Source: Acidimicrobiales bacterium
Lineage (GTDB): Bacteria; Actinomycetota; Acidimicrobiia; Acidimicrobiales; SZUA-35
Assembly (NCBI GenBank): GCA_013003535.1
Contig: JABDIY010000004.1
Location: forward strand, 1-56,192
Reading direction: 5' to 3'
DNA length: 56,192 nt
Below the pieces are notes generated by a model, which saw nothing but the letters and a program-made list of their open reading frames with translations, made no database searches and was not told where the DNA came from. How positions within the stretch are numbered: position 1 is the stretch's first letter; every line of letters begins with the position of its first letter. Of this stretch, positions 25,385 to 33,866 are shown one piece after another. Position numbers and translations under genes: made by a program.

Positions 25385-25424
25385 GCGGAGACGTCGAGCA
25401 GTCATCGTGGGTAAGGACGGCTCG

Positions 25425-26210
25425 TCAATACCCGCCAACGGAGGCCCCGGACTTGCCAGCCCGAACCCCGCTTATCGAGGATGTGGCATAGATCTGTGCA
25501 GCCTGGACATCTGAGGTGACGGTGACCATCTGGAATCCCATTTCGATCCGTGCGGCGCTCATCGCCGGGGTGCTGTGAACCCCCGGGGTGACGCCGTTGG
25601 CATTGGCCGCAGCGATAATCTTGGAAGCAGCTTCGAGGAATCGCTCATCCATCTGCTCCAGATTCGGCGGAATGCCCAAGGAACGGCTGAGATCGCTTGG
25701 TCCAACATAGAACGCCGCTATACCCGGTACCGCGGCGATGGCCTCGACGTTGGCAACCCCCTCTACCGTCTCGATCATGGGGATACAGATGATTTCATTA
25801 TCGGCCTCGGTGCCATAGTCCGGCCCAAGGGCGTCGGCGGCGACGATCGGGCCATTGCTACGAGAACCCGCCGGTGGATAGTGACACGCCGCCACCGCAA
25901 CCTGGGCCTGGGCCACCGTGTTGACCATGGGAACGATCACTCCCATCGCCCCGGCATCGAGCATTCGCCCGATGATCCCTGGTTCATTCCAAGGCACGCG
26001 GACGATAGGGATGGCCGGCTGACCTTCCATCGCCATGAGCATCGCCAACGCAGTGCTGTAATCTGCGGTTCCGTGCTGCATGTCAATACACACATAATCA
26101 GCGCCGCTGCCCGCAAGTTTTCGGGCTGTCAGCGGATCCGTTCCCGATAGCCATAATCCCAGCGTGGTCTCGCCACTCTTCCACTTGGATCTGAGTGTGT
26201 TCTCACGCAT
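25425..26210 (-). CDS. HpcH/HpaI-family aldolase
   Basis: A 261-residue class II, metal-dependent pyruvate-type aldolase of the HpcH/HpaI (2,4-dihydroxyhept-2-enedioate aldolase / citrate-lyase beta-like) family. GLWLSGTDPLTARKLAGSG begins the barrel; DMQHGTADYS provides the catalytic His; PMIETVEGVANVEAIAAVPG and FYVGPSDLSRSLG carry the metal-binding Glu and Asp. Cleaves or forms a 2-keto-3-hydroxy acid; the acceptor is unknown. It is inserted between nusB (25 bases upstream) and pyrR, and is not a usual member of this cluster. Confidence 0.85.
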   Translation of the reverse strand: MRENTLRSKWKSGETTLGLWLSGTDPLTARKLAGSGADYVCIDMQHGTADYSTALAMLMAMEGQPAIPIVRVPWNEPGIIGRMLDAGAMGVIVPMVNTVAQAQVAVAACHYPPAGSRSNGPIVAADALGPDYGTEADNEIICIPMIETVEGVANVEAIAAVPGIAAFYVGPSDLSRSLGIPPNLEQMDERFLEAASKIIAAANANGVTPGVHSTPAMSAARIEMGFQMVTVTSDVQAAQIYATSSISGVRAGKSGASVGGY

Positions 26211-26235
26211 CCCTCAGTATGCCGCTCGCGTGAGG

Positions 26236-26667
26236 CTAAGCAAGAGGGTCGGACGCACCGCTCTGGAGTTGGCGGCTGATCGCACCGAGAACACCATTGA
26301 CGAACCGGCTGCTCTCCTCGGCAGAAAACAACCCGGTGAGGTAAACCGCCTCAGCGATGACGACCCCCGTGGGGGTCTTTCCTTCGATGAGTTCGGCCAC
26401 CGCGATACGAAGGAGCGTGAGATCCATGAGGGCCATCCGGTGGAGATCCCAATGATCCGAAGCGCCCGCGATCAGCCCGTCAGCCTGAACCCGATGTCTC
26501 TCGGCGTCCACGAGCAACTGGACGGTCAGATCATCGGCCGGCACCACCAACGTGGCGAAGAGTTCTTCGGTGGTCAGCCCACGCATCTCCTGTTCATAAC
26601 CGAGCTCGAGAGCGTTTTCTCTGGCGGCCCGCCGACTCCCGATCTCGCCTCGGACCTGGGCTTTCAT
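26236..26667 (-). CDS. nusB: Transcription antitermination factor NusB
   Basis: A 143-residue all-helical protein. GSRRAARENALELGYEQEM is the Arg-rich boxA-RNA-binding start; MALMDLTLLRIAVAELIEG and TPTGVVIAEAVYLTGLFSAEES are the conserved second bundle with FVNGVLGAI at the end. Works with NusE (S10) on rRNA boxA. Starts one base inside the efp stop (TGATG). Confidence 0.93.
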   Translation of the reverse strand: MKAQVRGEIGSRRAARENALELGYEQEMRGLTTEELFATLVVPADDLTVQLLVDAERHRVQADGLIAGASDHWDLHRMALMDLTLLRIAVAELIEGKTPTGVVIAEAVYLTGLFSAEESSRFVNGVLGAISRQLQSGASDPLA

Positions 26668-27233
26668 CAGGCTCGAGTGATGTACTCGCCGGTGCGGGTG
26701 TCTACCTTCACGACGTCACCCGGCTCGACGAACAAGGGAACTTGGATGGTCAAACCCGTCTCCAAGGTTGCGTCTTTCTTGGCACCCGATACACGGTCGC
26801 CCTGCAAACCGGGCTCGGTCTCGGTGATGGTGAGGAGTACCGAGGCAGGCATGTCGCTACCGACGATCTCATCCCCATAGAACTGAATGGAAATGATGTC
26901 ACCCTCGCGTAGGTAGTTCCCCGCATCGCCCATCGTGGCTGCCGGCACGGTCATCTGCTCGTAGCTCTCGGCGTCCATGACGACAAAGTCGTCAGCGTCC
27001 TTGTAGAGGAACTGCTGGTCACGCTTCTCTATGAACGCCCGTTCCATCTTCTCACCGGCCCGGAACGTACGATCGACGACTGCCCCGGTCCGCATATTCC
27101 GCAGCGTGGTGCGTACGAAGGCGCCGCCCTTACCGGGCTTGACATGCTGGAACTCGTTGATCTGGAAGAGGCCGTCGCTTCCCAGGTCAATGGCCATGCC
27201 GTTCTTGAAGTCTGATGTGTTGATGGACGCCAT
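26667..27233 (-). CDS. efp: Translation elongation factor P
   Basis: A 188-residue three-domain protein of standard length. The tip of domain I is FQHVKPGKGGAFVRTTL (28-44), with Lys35 at the position modified in other bacteria; no lysine-modifying genes are nearby. Domain III has GLTIQVPLFVEPGDVVKVDTRTGEYI. EF-P rescues ribosomes at polyproline runs; the DUF4388 protein in this window has such runs. Confidence 0.96.
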   Translation of the reverse strand: MASINTSDFKNGMAIDLGSDGLFQINEFQHVKPGKGGAFVRTTLRNMRTGAVVDRTFRAGEKMERAFIEKRDQQFLYKDADDFVVMDAESYEQMTVPAATMGDAGNYLREGDIISIQFYGDEIVGSDMPASVLLTITETEPGLQGDRVSGAKKDATLETGLTIQVPLFVEPGDVVKVDTRTGEYITRA

Positions 27234-27274
27234 ACCGATCCGAGTCTAGGCAGAGATACCCGGTCTTCGGCCTT

Positions 27275-28387
27275 TCAGCGGGCAGCCAGTCCCTTGGGAA
27301 AGGTTGTCAATGGTTCGGCTCCGCTCGGGCTGACAAGAACCAGGTCCTCGATGCGAACCCCCCCGATGCCCTCGACATACGCGCCGGGCTCCACGGTGAG
27401 CGCCATCCCCACTTCCGCCGACCCTTCGGATCGAGGCGAGATGATCGGGTCTTCGTGAATGAAGAGCCCGACGCCGTGGCCGGTCCCGTGGTTGTACGTA
27501 CCATCCTGGCCTGTTTCCAGAAGGACAGAGCGGGTGGTGTGGTGCAACTCATTGAGATGGACACCGGGAGCCAGTGCCTCCACTCCAGCCGCTTGAGCCC
27601 TCGCAACATTCTGATACCAGTTTTCCTGCTCGGCCGTCGCCTTCCCACCGACCACCAGCGTGCGGGTCATATCGGATCCATACCCGTCTACCGTTGCTCC
27701 GAAATCGATAACCACCATGTCACCGTTTTCCATCACCCGATCAGACGGCCGGGCATGCGGTTTTCCCCCGTTGGGACCGCTGGCAAGGATCGTGTCGAAA
27801 CTTGGGCGCTCACTTCCCCGTTCTGCCATCTCCCATTCGAGCTGTCGGGCGGCTCGTATCTCGGTGACGCCGGGTCGAATCCACTCCAGCGTGGCATAGA
27901 GCGCGTCATCGGCAATTCTGCACGCCGCACGGAGCCGTTCAGTTTCGGAGGGGTCTTTGATCTGTCGCAGCGTTGCGGTGAGATCCTTTGTAGGAACAAG
28001 TCCTGCCGTGGCTCCGGACTCGGTCAAGGCCATCGTGAGCGATTCCAGAGCTGCCACGGTCATGTGATCAGCCTCATATGCCAGCTGGTCCGTGCTTAGC
28101 AACTGCGCAAGATGATCCGCAACTCGCTGGCCCGAATCGCTGCCGACAATCACGACCTCCACGTGGTCGGGTAGTTGTTCACCGGCCTGCACTGCGTAAC
28201 GACTATCGGTGATCAGTACAGCCTGGTCTGGATTGACCAACACCGAACCGAATGATCCCGTGAACCCGGTGAGCCAGCGGACGTTCAACGCGTCGGTAAC
28301 CAGCAGCTGCTGGTGGCCCGCGTCGACCACGGCAGAGCGGAGCCTCGCCAGGCGGTCTGCGAGCGGCGCCGGGCTCAAGGGATTCAT
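27275..28387 (-). CDS. pepQ: M24 metallopeptidase, Xaa-Pro aminopeptidase/dipeptidase
   Basis: A 370-residue peptidase with a creatinase-like N-domain and a pita-bread catalytic domain. Metal ligands are visible in VIDFGATVDGYGSDMTRTL (two Asp), NHGTGHGVGLFIHEDP (His), LTVEPGAYVEGIGG and VRIEDLVLV (two Glu). Removes or splits residues before proline. It lies between aroKB (ATGA overlap) and efp, an order seen in many Gram-positive bacteria. Symbol follows that context; pepP-type activity cannot be excluded. Confidence 0.85.
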   Translation of the reverse strand: MNPLSPAPLADRLARLRSAVVDAGHQQLLVTDALNVRWLTGFTGSFGSVLVNPDQAVLITDSRYAVQAGEQLPDHVEVVIVGSDSGQRVADHLAQLLSTDQLAYEADHMTVAALESLTMALTESGATAGLVPTKDLTATLRQIKDPSETERLRAACRIADDALYATLEWIRPGVTEIRAARQLEWEMAERGSERPSFDTILASGPNGGKPHARPSDRVMENGDMVVIDFGATVDGYGSDMTRTLVVGGKATAEQENWYQNVARAQAAGVEALAPGVHLNELHHTTRSVLLETGQDGTYNHGTGHGVGLFIHEDPIISPRSEGSAEVGMALTVEPGAYVEGIGGVRIEDLVLVSPSGAEPLTTFPKGLAAR

Positions 28388-29919
28388 CGGTCGTACACCT
28401 TGAATGCTTCGCGCAAGAGGGCATGGTCATCGACCCGCACGCTCTCCACCCCATCCGGCCCATCCAGGACGAACGTCACGCCGTCGAGCGCTTTCTTGTC
28501 ACGACTGAAGAGTTGAATGAGCGATTCATGGTTCACCCCGTCGGGCAGCGTGGCTGGCAGTTCATAGGCGTCTAAAACTCGGAAGTGTTCTTCGACACGA
28601 TCCCGATCGATGCGGCCCAGCAAACGCGCCACCTCCGCCGCGTACGGCAACCCAACGGCTACCGCCGATCCGTGCCGAAGCGTGTATCCCGTGACGGTTT
28701 CGAGCGCATGGGCCAATGTGTGCCCGTAGTTGAGAATGGCTCGTCTGCCGCTTTCGTGTTCGTCATCGGCCACCACGTCGGCCTTCAGCCGCACGCATGC
28801 AGCCACCCGGGCTGCCATATCCAGCTCGTCCAACCGGCCACCGCCCAGAAAGTGGTACTTCGCCAGTTCGCCCAGGCCGGCTTTGTAGTCAGCCTCGGGC
28901 AGCGTGGTGAGCGTCTCCGTGTCACAGAGAACCGCGGAGGGCTGCCAGAACGAGCCAACGAGATTCTTGCCCTCGGGAAGGTTCACACCGCACTTGCCCC
29001 CGATCGCAGCATCGATCTGACCTAACAAGGTGGTGGGAACATGGATGACGTTTACGCCGCGATGGTAAACCGAGGCAACGAAACCGGCCAGATCGGTGAC
29101 CACGCCGCCCCCGACGCCAACCACAACATCGTTTCGGGTCATCCCCCACCGGGCGAGTTGACCGCAAATCTCGGCAACGACCCGAAGATCCTTGGCGGTC
29201 TCACCGTCGGGGACGTGGAGAACCCGGTGCTCGATTCCCGGATCTACCGTCCAGGGAAGGTGCTCCTGGGTGATCACCGCCACTCGCCGAGCCGTGGCTG
29301 GTACGACCTCGGGCAGGTGGTGGCGAACCCCGTGGCCAGCATGAACGACGTAATCTCGTCCTCCTCCCACGCGGACCGGCTCATAGAAGACCGGGCCTGT
29401 GACCACCGGATCGAGTCCCAATATGTGAGCCAAATCGTCGACAACACCGGGGACCGGTCTCGACGTTACCGGCAGAACGTGATGCGCGACCGCTTCATAC
29501 AGATCGGCTCGTTCCTCCAACAATTCGGTAAGAGATCCCAGAGGATCGTCTCCCAGCAGCGGCCGGTCGGGATCTTTGCCGAGTCGCGCCGAGAGCTCCA
29601 TGGGAGATGCCTCCAGGTACACAACGGTTGCATTACCACGACGAAGCGCATCCCGGTTGGACTCGGTGGTCACTACGCCACCCCCGGTGGCGACCACGGT
29701 TGGACCATCTTGGAACAGCGCGTCTTTTAGCGCGGCCGTTTCACGAACTCGAAACCCGTCCTCACCTTCCGCGGCAAAGAGCTCCGGGATCGTGAGGCCG
29801 GCCCGTTGGACGATGACTTGATCCAGGTCCAAGAACGGCACACCGGTCCGCACTGCCAGCGCCCGCCCCACGGTGGACTTGCCTGACCCCATCAAACCCA
29901 CCAACACAACGCTCTGCAC
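28384..29919 (-). CDS. aroKB: Fused shikimate kinase / 3-dehydroquinate synthase
   Basis: A 511-residue two-domain enzyme of the shikimate pathway. Residues 1-170 are shikimate kinase: P-loop GLMGSGKSTVGRAL (8-21), DLDQVI (31-36), GFRVRE (55-60) and GGGVV (79-83). From about 175 to the end is dehydroquinate synthase: VGVGGGVVTDLAGFVASVY, VPTTLLGQIDAAIGGKCGVN, LNYGHTLAHALE with zinc His residues. These are separate genes (aroK, aroB) in most actinobacteria. Start GTG at 29919 has TAAGCT six bases upstream and no ribosome site. The stop overlaps pepQ (ATGA). Confidence 0.93.
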   Translation of the reverse strand: MQSVVLVGLMGSGKSTVGRALAVRTGVPFLDLDQVIVQRAGLTIPELFAAEGEDGFRVRETAALKDALFQDGPTVVATGGGVVTTESNRDALRRGNATVVYLEASPMELSARLGKDPDRPLLGDDPLGSLTELLEERADLYEAVAHHVLPVTSRPVPGVVDDLAHILGLDPVVTGPVFYEPVRVGGGRDYVVHAGHGVRHHLPEVVPATARRVAVITQEHLPWTVDPGIEHRVLHVPDGETAKDLRVVAEICGQLARWGMTRNDVVVGVGGGVVTDLAGFVASVYHRGVNVIHVPTTLLGQIDAAIGGKCGVNLPEGKNLVGSFWQPSAVLCDTETLTTLPEADYKAGLGELAKYHFLGGGRLDELDMAARVAACVRLKADVVADDEHESGRRAILNYGHTLAHALETVTGYTLRHGSAVAVGLPYAAEVARLLGRIDRDRVEEHFRVLDAYELPATLPDGVNHESLIQLFSRDKKALDGVTFVLDGPDGVESVRVDDHALLREAFKVYDR

Positions 29920-29925
29920 CGCCCT

Positions 29926-29931
29926 AGCTTA
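29926..29931 (-). promoter_or_regulatory. -10 element (TAAGCT) for the aroKB operon, leaderless type
   Basis: TAAGCT, exactly 6 bases, then GTG at 29919. Would drive aroKB-pepQ-efp-nusB-aldolase. No clear -35. Confidence 0.5.
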
Positions 29932-29973
29932 CTCAGGGGCCGCCGGACGGGGCTCCGATACCGCTCCCGGCAA

Positions 29974-29979
29974 TACAGT
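29974..29979 (+). promoter_or_regulatory. -10 element (TACAGT) for the Gfo/Idh gene, leaderless type
   Basis: TACAGT, exactly 6 bases, then ATG at 29986. Faces the aroKB element 42 bases away. Confidence 0.5.
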
Positions 29980-29985
29980 GGTCAG

Positions 29986-30966
29986 ATGGAACCGCTCCGA
30001 ATAGGACTGATCGGCGCCGGCGGAATGGGTTCGTTTCATGCCCGAACCCTGGCCACCATGCCCGGTGTGACGGTTTCTGTGGTGGCGGACCCGGTCGGCG
30101 ACGCTGCCGAATCGCTTGCCGCCGAACTCGATGCGGTGGGCATGATGGACCCGATGATGCTGGCAACAGCCGGCGGGGTGGACGGACTCGTGATCGCATC
30201 ACCGGATGAAACCCATGCGGAACTGGCGCTTGCCGCAATCGAACTGGGCACACCGGTGCTCTGTGAGAAACCGCTGGCCACCACCATGAGCGATTGCCGA
30301 CGAGTCATAGAGGCGGAGGCGACCGTCGGATCGAGACTCCTTCAACTCGGGTTCATGCGGGAGTACGACCTGGCCCACCGCCAACTCCAGGAGTCGATCG
30401 CCCAGTTGGGCAGGATCCACAGCCTGCGATGCGTGCATCTCAACACTTACGCTGATCAGCGAACCGATGCGGCGATCGTCAACCAATCCGCGGTTCATGA
30501 TTTCCACACGATTCGGTTCCTGAGCGGTGCCGACATCGTGGCGGTGACTGCCCACGTCACCCGCCAGGAGTCCGGTGGCATACGCCATTTGATCGTCCTC
30601 TGCACGCTCAGCTCGGGGGCTCATGCCACCGTCGAGTTCGACGATCACGGTTTCGCCTACGACGTCACTGTGGAAGTCACTGCTGAGAAGGGATCGGTGT
30701 TGACCGGGCCTCAGGTACGCGCCATCCACCGTTGGAACGGACAGACCCAAGTCAACATCGGCATGGACTGGTTCGGCCGCTTTGCTGACGCCTACCGGCT
30801 GCAGAACGAAATCTGGGTGGACTCGCTCCGGTCGGGGGTCACCGTGGGCCCCAGCGCCTGGGATGGTCTTGCCGCCACCGCCGTGGTGAACGCCGTGTTC
30901 GACTCGTTGGAAAAAGGTGGCTCCAGCAGCGTCTCTCTGCCGGACCGCCCCAGCATCTACGCCTGA
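29986..30966 (+). CDS. Gfo/Idh/MocA-family NAD(P)-dependent oxidoreductase
   Basis: A 326-residue protein. IGLIGAGGMGSFHARTL (6-22) is the Rossmann loop; VIASPDETHAEL (65-76) and PVLCEKPLA (85-93) contain the family's nucleotide and catalytic-lysine EKP motif; SAVHDFHTIRFL includes the active-site Asp-x-x-His pattern of inositol dehydrogenase-like enzymes. Probably oxidises a sugar or cyclitol; the substrate is unknown. It sits alone in the otherwise minus-strand aro region. Confidence 0.85.
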   Translation: MEPLRIGLIGAGGMGSFHARTLATMPGVTVSVVADPVGDAAESLAAELDAVGMMDPMMLATAGGVDGLVIASPDETHAELALAAIELGTPVLCEKPLATTMSDCRRVIEAEATVGSRLLQLGFMREYDLAHRQLQESIAQLGRIHSLRCVHLNTYADQRTDAAIVNQSAVHDFHTIRFLSGADIVAVTAHVTRQESGGIRHLIVLCTLSSGAHATVEFDDHGFAYDVTVEVTAEKGSVLTGPQVRAIHRWNGQTQVNIGMDWFGRFADAYRLQNEIWVDSLRSGVTVGPSAWDGLAATAVVNAVFDSLEKGGSSSVSLPDRPSIYA

Positions 30967-30983
30967 CTGCTCCCCGAAAACGG

Positions 30984-32093
30984 TCACCGGGGCAACCCCA
31001 GTACACGGTCACCAATGATGTTTCTCATGATGTCCGATGTGCCACCCATGATCGTGTACGACGGTGCGTACACGATGTTCAGCGACCAAGGCGTATCGAG
31101 CATGGCGTCGGCCCCAAGCACCCGACCGGCGAAATTCGCCACTCGCTGTTCGTGCTCGGTACAGAACGCCTTGGTGGCGGCGCTGAAGCCGCGGGGTGCC
31201 TGTTTGAGGACCTCTCGGTAGACCAGCAACCGTCCGATGCGATAACCGATCTCCAGCGATGCGATTTCGTCTCGGACCAGCCGATCGTGCGTGTCCGCCA
31301 ACGACTTTGCGTACTCGAAGACCATCCGGTTGGACACCAGGCGGTCAATTCCTCCTCGTTCGTGCTCCAGCTGCACCATGGTCTGCTTGAAAGCATTTCC
31401 TTCGACGCCGACCAGGTTTGCTACCGGCACCCGAACGTCGGTGAAGAAAACCTCACAGAAGTGCGAGTTCCGAACCGCATCCTTGATGGGCCGGACCTCG
31501 ATACCGGGCGTGTCCATAGGGACGATCACCTCACTGATTCCCCGATGCGGTGGTCCCTCTGCTGAAGTTCTACAGATCAAATAGCAGTAATCTGCGAGCG
31601 CGGCGTACGACGTCCAGATTTTCTGCCCGTTGATGATGAATTCGTCGCCGTGACGCACTGCGCTGGTCTTCAGCGACGCAAGGTCGGAACCCGAATCCGG
31701 CTCGCTCATGCCGATGCACCAGGTGGTATCGCCCGAAAGCATTCCGGGGAGATACTCCGCCTGCTGGTCAGCCGTCCCGTAGGCGATGAGGGTTGGTCCC
31801 ATCTGTCGGTCAGCAAACCAGCTGCCACCAATCGGTGCTCCAACCGAAATCATCTCTTCAGCCATGATCACACGCTCGATTGCCGGACGACCCCCGCCGC
31901 CAAACTCGGTGGGCCACGTCATGCCTATGAATCCTTCAGCGGCCAACACCTTGGAGAACTCCGGCACATGGCTGTTCAGCCAACAATCGAAGTGCACCCC
32001 ATGGTCGGCAACACCTTGCTCGGCAACCCGACGGGCCCGTTCGCGGAGGGCGACGAGTTCGGAACTGAAAGCAAATTCAAGACCAGTGGACAC
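30984..32093 (-). CDS. Acyl-CoA dehydrogenase family protein
   Basis: A 369-residue FAD enzyme. MTWPTEFGGGGRPAIERVI begins the N-domain substrate region, WCIGMSEPDSGSDLASLKT is the FAD/substrate signature, FIINGQKIWTSYAALADYCY the middle beta-domain, and MGGTSDIMRNIIGDRVLGLPR the C-terminal helix. Fits the FadE-type branch common in actinobacterial fatty acid and steroid breakdown; the acyl chain is unknown. Start GTG at 32093 has TAGGCT 7 bases upstream. Converges on the Gfo/Idh gene with a 17-base gap. Confidence 0.9.
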   Translation of the reverse strand: MSTGLEFAFSSELVALRERARRVAEQGVADHGVHFDCWLNSHVPEFSKVLAAEGFIGMTWPTEFGGGGRPAIERVIMAEEMISVGAPIGGSWFADRQMGPTLIAYGTADQQAEYLPGMLSGDTTWCIGMSEPDSGSDLASLKTSAVRHGDEFIINGQKIWTSYAALADYCYLICRTSAEGPPHRGISEVIVPMDTPGIEVRPIKDAVRNSHFCEVFFTDVRVPVANLVGVEGNAFKQTMVQLEHERGGIDRLVSNRMVFEYAKSLADTHDRLVRDEIASLEIGYRIGRLLVYREVLKQAPRGFSAATKAFCTEHEQRVANFAGRVLGADAMLDTPWSLNIVYAPSYTIMGGTSDIMRNIIGDRVLGLPR

Positions 32094-32100
32094 CGATTGG

Positions 32101-32106
32101 AGCCTA
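32101..32106 (-). promoter_or_regulatory. -10 element (TAGGCT) for the acyl-CoA dehydrogenase gene
   Basis: TAGGCT, 7 bases, then GTG at 32093, without a ribosome-binding site. Confidence 0.4.
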
Positions 32107-32140
32107 ATGGACAGTCAGGATTCCGCGAGAGAAAACACCG

Positions 32141-32884
32141 TCAGACTCCGGCGGGGTTGGTAATTGCGATCATTACAACTGCCCCCAAGACCATGAAGGG
32201 TCCAAAAGGAACCTCGGCCTTGCGACTGCGTTGAGCGATCATGCCAATCACCGCTCCGCTCAACAGGGCCACCAGGATTGCCGTCATCGTGATCTGCACT
32301 CCCCGAAAAGAATCGTCGGCCAGCCACCCAAGGAAAAGCCCCAGGCTGGGCGCAAGCTTCACGTCGCCCAACCCCATCCCCGGCGGGTAGATCCGGTTGG
32401 CGAGGAAGAAAAAGACGAAGTACAGACCGCCCGCCCACAATGCTGGCGCGATGCCAACCTCGAAATCATTGGGACCGCTGAGGGCCAACACCACGAAGAG
32501 CCCAAAGAACAGCGTAGGGAACGTGAAGATGTCGAGCAGCAGTTTGTGCTCGATATCCACGACGCTCATGACTGCGAGCATGGCGAAGAAGATGAGATAG
32601 GGCAGGAGTTGCCATGACCAACCAAAGGTCCACCCCGCAATCGCAAACAGGACCCCGGCCCCCAGGTCAGTAACCGGGTACCGCCAGGAACGATGGCCGT
32701 CGGGACAACGAGCGAACCACGAAACGATCGGCACCGGGAACGGGACCGGCAATCGTTGAGAGCACTGCGGACAACGAAGAAACGGCTCTGGAGTCTCCCG
32801 CTCTACGCTGCGGTCCACGAGTACACCCAGCAGCGGCCCCAGCAAAGGTCCCAGGAGAAAACAGACCGCCGCGGGAAGCGGCAT
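32141..32884 (-). CDS. A24-family prepilin peptidase
   Basis: A 247-residue membrane aspartyl protease. The cytoplasmic cysteine domain has FLRCPQCSQRLPVPF and WFARCPDGHRSWRYP. The catalytic aspartates are in MSVVDIEHKLLLD and GMGLGDVKLAPSLGLFLG (the GxGD motif). About seven membrane helices. Cleaves and possibly N-methylates type IV prepilin leaders; no pilin genes are in the window. A pilD-like gene near aroE/aroC is a known actinobacterial arrangement. Separated by 3 bases from the DUF4388 gene. Confidence 0.88.
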   Translation of the reverse strand: MPLPAAVCFLLGPLLGPLLGVLVDRSVERETPEPFLRCPQCSQRLPVPFPVPIVSWFARCPDGHRSWRYPVTDLGAGVLFAIAGWTFGWSWQLLPYLIFFAMLAVMSVVDIEHKLLLDIFTFPTLFFGLFVVLALSGPNDFEVGIAPALWAGGLYFVFFFLANRIYPPGMGLGDVKLAPSLGLFLGWLADDSFRGVQITMTAILVALLSGAVIGMIAQRSRKAEVPFGPFMVLGAVVMIAITNPAGV

Positions 32885-32887
32885 GGG

Positions 32888-33862
32888 CTAGGTCTCGCTT
32901 TGCAGGTACTTCATCAAGAGGCTGGCCTCGTCGTCAGCGGCAGCCGAACCGTCGGCATTCACGTTGGTCGAAGGAGGGGGCGGCGGAGGCGGCGGCGCAG
33001 TGGCCGAGAGACCAGAGAGGAGCGATGCATCGTCGACGGATTCACCGAACTGGCGAATCTCCTCGGGAGAGGGCGGTGCGGGCGGAGGTGTTGGTGGAAT
33101 CAGAGCCGCCGGGATCTCGTTGGCGACCTCAGACTCGAATTGCGGGAGGGCAACGACATTTGACGGCAGCTCCGTTTGCGCTTCGTCTGGAGCGCTCTCG
33201 GTCAAGAAGGAGGCTGTCAGCGAGTCCTCGGTGATGCTGGCTCGCGTGGCGGGCGCATCGACGGAGGCTTCGGCGAGCGCCATCTCATCATTTTCGGATT
33301 GCTCGTTCAAGCGATGGGTTGGCTCTTCGATGGTGACCAAACCGCGTTCGATGACACTCTTGATTCGTCGGCATCCTTTGAGTTCACCAACACCGATGCG
33401 GTTGTAGGTCTTGGACACGGTCCGACCCTCGCCAATGGCCACGACCGTCTCCCATTCGTGACCGGTCAGCATGACCTGATCGCTGGGAAGGGTCCGGTTG
33501 ACTGTGAGGAAATGATCCGGCGACTTGATGACCGTCTCGATCGATTGCCACTCCGCCAGAAGTTCGTTGCCCCGTTCAACGAGCGGTGCAACCTCCACTG
33601 GATCTGAGGGCGCCGGCGCTACGTCATCGCCGACGAAGGAGAAATTGCCGCTCTCGAACCGGAGCAGCTCGAACATTACGTCCTCCCAGTCTCCAGAAGT
33701 CGTGACATTGGAGGCCTCGGCTTGAACGAGCATTCCCTCGTCGACCCAGAGAGAGCCGGTACCGCGATCGCCACTGATACGAAGGTGTCCGCTCTTGCGT
33801 GTCCCGGCCAAGAGGTTCAACACTTCATCGAGTGTGAAGTTGTCGAGTGATCCCTGAAGCAT
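32888..33862 (-). CDS. DUF4388-domain protein with polyproline C-terminal region
   Basis: A 324-residue cytoplasmic protein. The first 95 residues (LQGSLDNFTLDEVLNLLAG, then GSLWVDEGMLVQA) match the DUF4388/PatA N-terminal domain found in gliding and signalling proteins. Residues about 100-190 are a helical, wHTH-like part. The rest is acidic and low-complexity with PTPPPAPPSP and an eight-proline run (PPPPPPPPS), ending in a conserved-looking DDEASLLMKYLQSET. Its place beside the prepilin peptidase suggests a role in pilus or motility signalling, by inference. Its translation should depend on EF-P. Confidence 0.7.
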   Translation of the reverse strand: MLQGSLDNFTLDEVLNLLAGTRKSGHLRISGDRGTGSLWVDEGMLVQAEASNVTTSGDWEDVMFELLRFESGNFSFVGDDVAPAPSDPVEVAPLVERGNELLAEWQSIETVIKSPDHFLTVNRTLPSDQVMLTGHEWETVVAIGEGRTVSKTYNRIGVGELKGCRRIKSVIERGLVTIEEPTHRLNEQSENDEMALAEASVDAPATRASITEDSLTASFLTESAPDEAQTELPSNVVALPQFESEVANEIPAALIPPTPPPAPPSPEEIRQFGESVDDASLLSGLSATAPPPPPPPPSTNVNADGSAAADDEASLLMKYLQSET

Positions 33863-33866
33863 TTTC

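Noticed and set aside
25399-25428. TTGACG with ATGACT as the pyr promoter
   Set aside because: The hexamer at -10 distance is a poor match and the leader would become about 100 bases longer; TAGATT at 25318-25313 fits the hairpin start better.
30972-30992. CCCCG/CGGGG hairpin as terminator between the Gfo/Idh and acyl-CoA dehydrogenase genes
   Set aside because: Only 5 base pairs, reaches into the dehydrogenase coding end and lacks a T-run; could be chance in GC-rich DNA.
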